Part shown: one piece after another, positions 62,914 to 64,000 of the stretch | How positions within the stretch are numbered: position 1 is the stretch's first letter | Layout: the number at the start of each line of letters is the position of its first letter | From: Rhodonellum sp041748555 | GTDB lineage: Bacteria; Bacteroidota; Bacteroidia; Cytophagales; Cyclobacteriaceae | NCBI GenBank assembly: GCA_041748555.1 | Contig: JBGTDA010000043.1 | Coordinates: 1-64,000 of the forward strand | Length of the DNA stretch: 64,000 nucleotides | Reading direction: 5' to 3' | Notes under the pieces: model-generated | What the model was told of the DNA's origin: nothing | What the model saw: the letters and a program-made list of their open reading frames with translations, nothing else | The model's database searches: none | Made by a program: the position numbers and the translations under genes

Positions 62914-63066
62914 ATTGTAGTTTACGGAGGCGCAAACAAGGGAGTTAGGAAATCAAAAACTTATAGTTAATTTTTTTTGTATTTGTGTCCCCTTAAGACG
63001 CCAAGAAAAAGAGGTTTAAAATCATTTAGTAATTTTTCTCTGCGATTTGGTGGCTTGGCGGGGAGG

Positions 63067-63255
63067 TTATTCAGGATTTGTGTCTTCATGGGATTTATTG
63101 AGCCATCTTGGAGCTGTCAGAAACCATAATATTGTTCCGATAAACATCAGGGTTTTGGATAATGTCGGTTCTATGATTCCCTGGAAAACCAAAAATGAAG
63201 GAATCAAGGTCATGGCTAATGCGAAAAAAGAGAGTATTTTATAGAGCGTTTTCAT
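63067..63255 (-). CDS. Small membrane protein next to the permease
   Basis: 62 residues with two hydrophobic segments (LSFFALAMTLIPSFLVFQG and LSKTLMFIGTILWFLTAP). It starts 10 bases after the permease stop in the same operon. A small auxiliary subunit is plausible. No family recognised. Confidence 0.6.
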   Translation of the reverse strand: MKTLYKILSFFALAMTLIPSFLVFQGIIEPTLSKTLMFIGTILWFLTAPRWLNKSHEDTNPE

Positions 63256-63265
63256 GATGCTTGGG

Positions 63266-64000
63266 TCAGGATAGGGTGACGGGGTTTTGTTTTCTGGTAG
63301 AAAACGAAACAGAAAGTTGTTTTTGTGTGAGTTTACTGCTGATGATATAAATGATTACAGCAATGAACCATCCCGGAAGTCCAAGGAAGAAAATTTCGAT
63401 GCCTGCAAATATATTGAGTAAAATGCATATGCTTAAAGTTATGAACCAAGTAATGGCCACAGCCGGGTTTAATTTGCTTTTTCTAAGCTCAGCATAGTTG
63501 CTTTTCAGTCCCAATTTCTCCAAAACATACACATCTATAAAAATCACTGCCCCTAAAGGCATTAGGATAAGACCGTATAGTGCTACAAATTCCAACAGAC
63601 GCATCACCAGAGCAGGGAAACAAGCGGCGATAGTTGTGATCAGTCCTACAAATAAAGTCACTTTCCAGGTCTTCCAATTTGGGTTGATGGATTGAATGGC
63701 TAGGCCTGCTCGATAAAGCGTAGGATTTGCCGTTGTCCAGCCGGCGATGACAACACAGATGGCACCGGCTATTCCGGCTGCTTCATAGGCAATCGGTCCT
63801 GGGGCAAAAGTCAGGCTGTTATTGGATTCGATCAGGAAAAGAGAATAAAGTATTCCCGAGGCTATCCAGGCGATGTAATGTCCCAAGAATACTCCTGAGG
63901 CTGAAGTAAACCCATATTGCCATTTCTTGGCATACCTTAATAGAGACATATCTGCCATACCGATGTGCATGGCCATATTGGCAAACCAGGAAAAGAACAT
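63266..64000 (-). CDS. NCS1-type permease (5' end outside window)
   Basis: The visible 244 residues, probably the C-terminal half, contain about seven membrane helices. It begins within FFSWFANMAMHIGMADMSLL, with GAICVVIAGWTTANPTLYRA, VALYGLILMPLGAVIFIDVY and a final FAGIEIFFLGLPGWFIAVII. The layout fits purine-cytosine permease-like/NCS1 transporters. Adjacent to L-rhamnose genes, it may carry a related substrate, but specificity is not evident. The N-terminus lies beyond 64000. Confidence 0.75.
   Translation of the reverse strand: MFFSWFANMAMHIGMADMSLLRYAKKWQYGFTSASGVFLGHYIAWIASGILYSLFLIESNNSLTFAPGPIAYEAAGIAGAICVVIAGWTTANPTLYRAGLAIQSINPNWKTWKVTLFVGLITTIAACFPALVMRLLEFVALYGLILMPLGAVIFIDVYVLEKLGLKSNYAELRKSKLNPAVAITWFITLSICILLNIFAGIEIFFLGLPGWFIAVIIYIISSKLTQKQLSVSFSTRKQNPVTLS

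Noticed and set aside
1..64000. CRISPR arrays, rRNA genes, complete insertion sequences and prophage structural genes
   Set aside because: No regularly spaced repeats, rRNA-like sequence, transposase or phage morphogenesis motifs were recognised on reading the window; only a broken integrase was found.

Overview
The window reads as a chromosomal segment of a Bacteroidota bacterium, most likely family Cyclobacteriaceae (Algoriphagus/Cyclobacterium-like). The basis is gene content and style: a TonB-receptor/DUF4249 cluster, a fused rhamnulose-phosphate aldolase/dehydrogenase, a ThuA/glucose-dehydrogenase-like/cytochrome c fusion, DUF4221 lipoproteins, moderate-to-low GC, poor Shine-Dalgarno sites and many overlapping ATGA/TAATG junctions. 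No species can be assigned without a database search.

Layout. 1-9.3 kb: housekeeping and envelope genes (OstA/LptA-like protein, tilS, cyclic-nucleotide-domain protein, mdh, a large anchored propeller-like protein, an MscS channel). 9.3-15.6 kb: a minus-strand surface operon (exported protein, TonB receptor, DUF4249 lipoprotein, MG2/plug-like protein). 15.8-18.8 kb: a Tat-exported sugar isomerase-like protein converging on hflKC. 19.3-23.0 kb: a three-gene peptide-chemistry cassette (N-formylglutamate amidohydrolase, DUF1704/MATCAP-like metallopeptidase, ATP-grasp ligase). 23.0-26.2 kb: an AT-rich accessory island with two unknown genes and a broken integrase beside tRNA-Leu(CAA). 26.3-38.9 kb: dense housekeeping (SAM hydrolase, PhoH, GNAT, ComEC, enoyl-CoA hydratase, RecQ with a frameshift at an A10 run, Nudix, thioesterase, TPR lipoprotein, Sua5/YrdC, pgk). 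39-40.5 kb: an AAA ATPase behind a 33-bp palindrome. 40.9-49.0 kb: secreted oxidoreductases, several decayed genes, and a membrane-protein/regulator pair. 49.1-51.8 kb: lutABC with a likely operator. 52.2-57.1 kb: a second accessory island (RelE/ParE toxin-antitoxin, a kinase pseudogene, an AAA/DUF4143 ATPase with three operator-like palindromes, an antitoxin with a truncated PIN toxin, then a G14 tract and a cluster of a Cys-rich exported peptide, a DUF4221 lipoprotein and a CxxC lipoprotein). 57.3-64 kb: L-rhamnose catabolism (kinase, isomerase, aldolase-dehydrogenase), a DUF2459 protein and an NCS1-type permease that runs off the window.

The best candidates for undescribed biology are the Cys-peptide/DUF4221/CxxC-lipoprotein cluster (55135-57057) with its upstream G14 tract, the amidohydrolase/DUF1704/ATP-grasp triad (19341-23017), and the two-gene AT-rich cassette beside the integrase remnant (23756-25216). 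Four genes are visibly decayed (integrase, NIPSNAP-like, DUF1579-like, FGGY kinase), recQ is split by a homopolymer, and there are shorter possible remnants. The window therefore mixes a stable core with actively eroding accessory sites.
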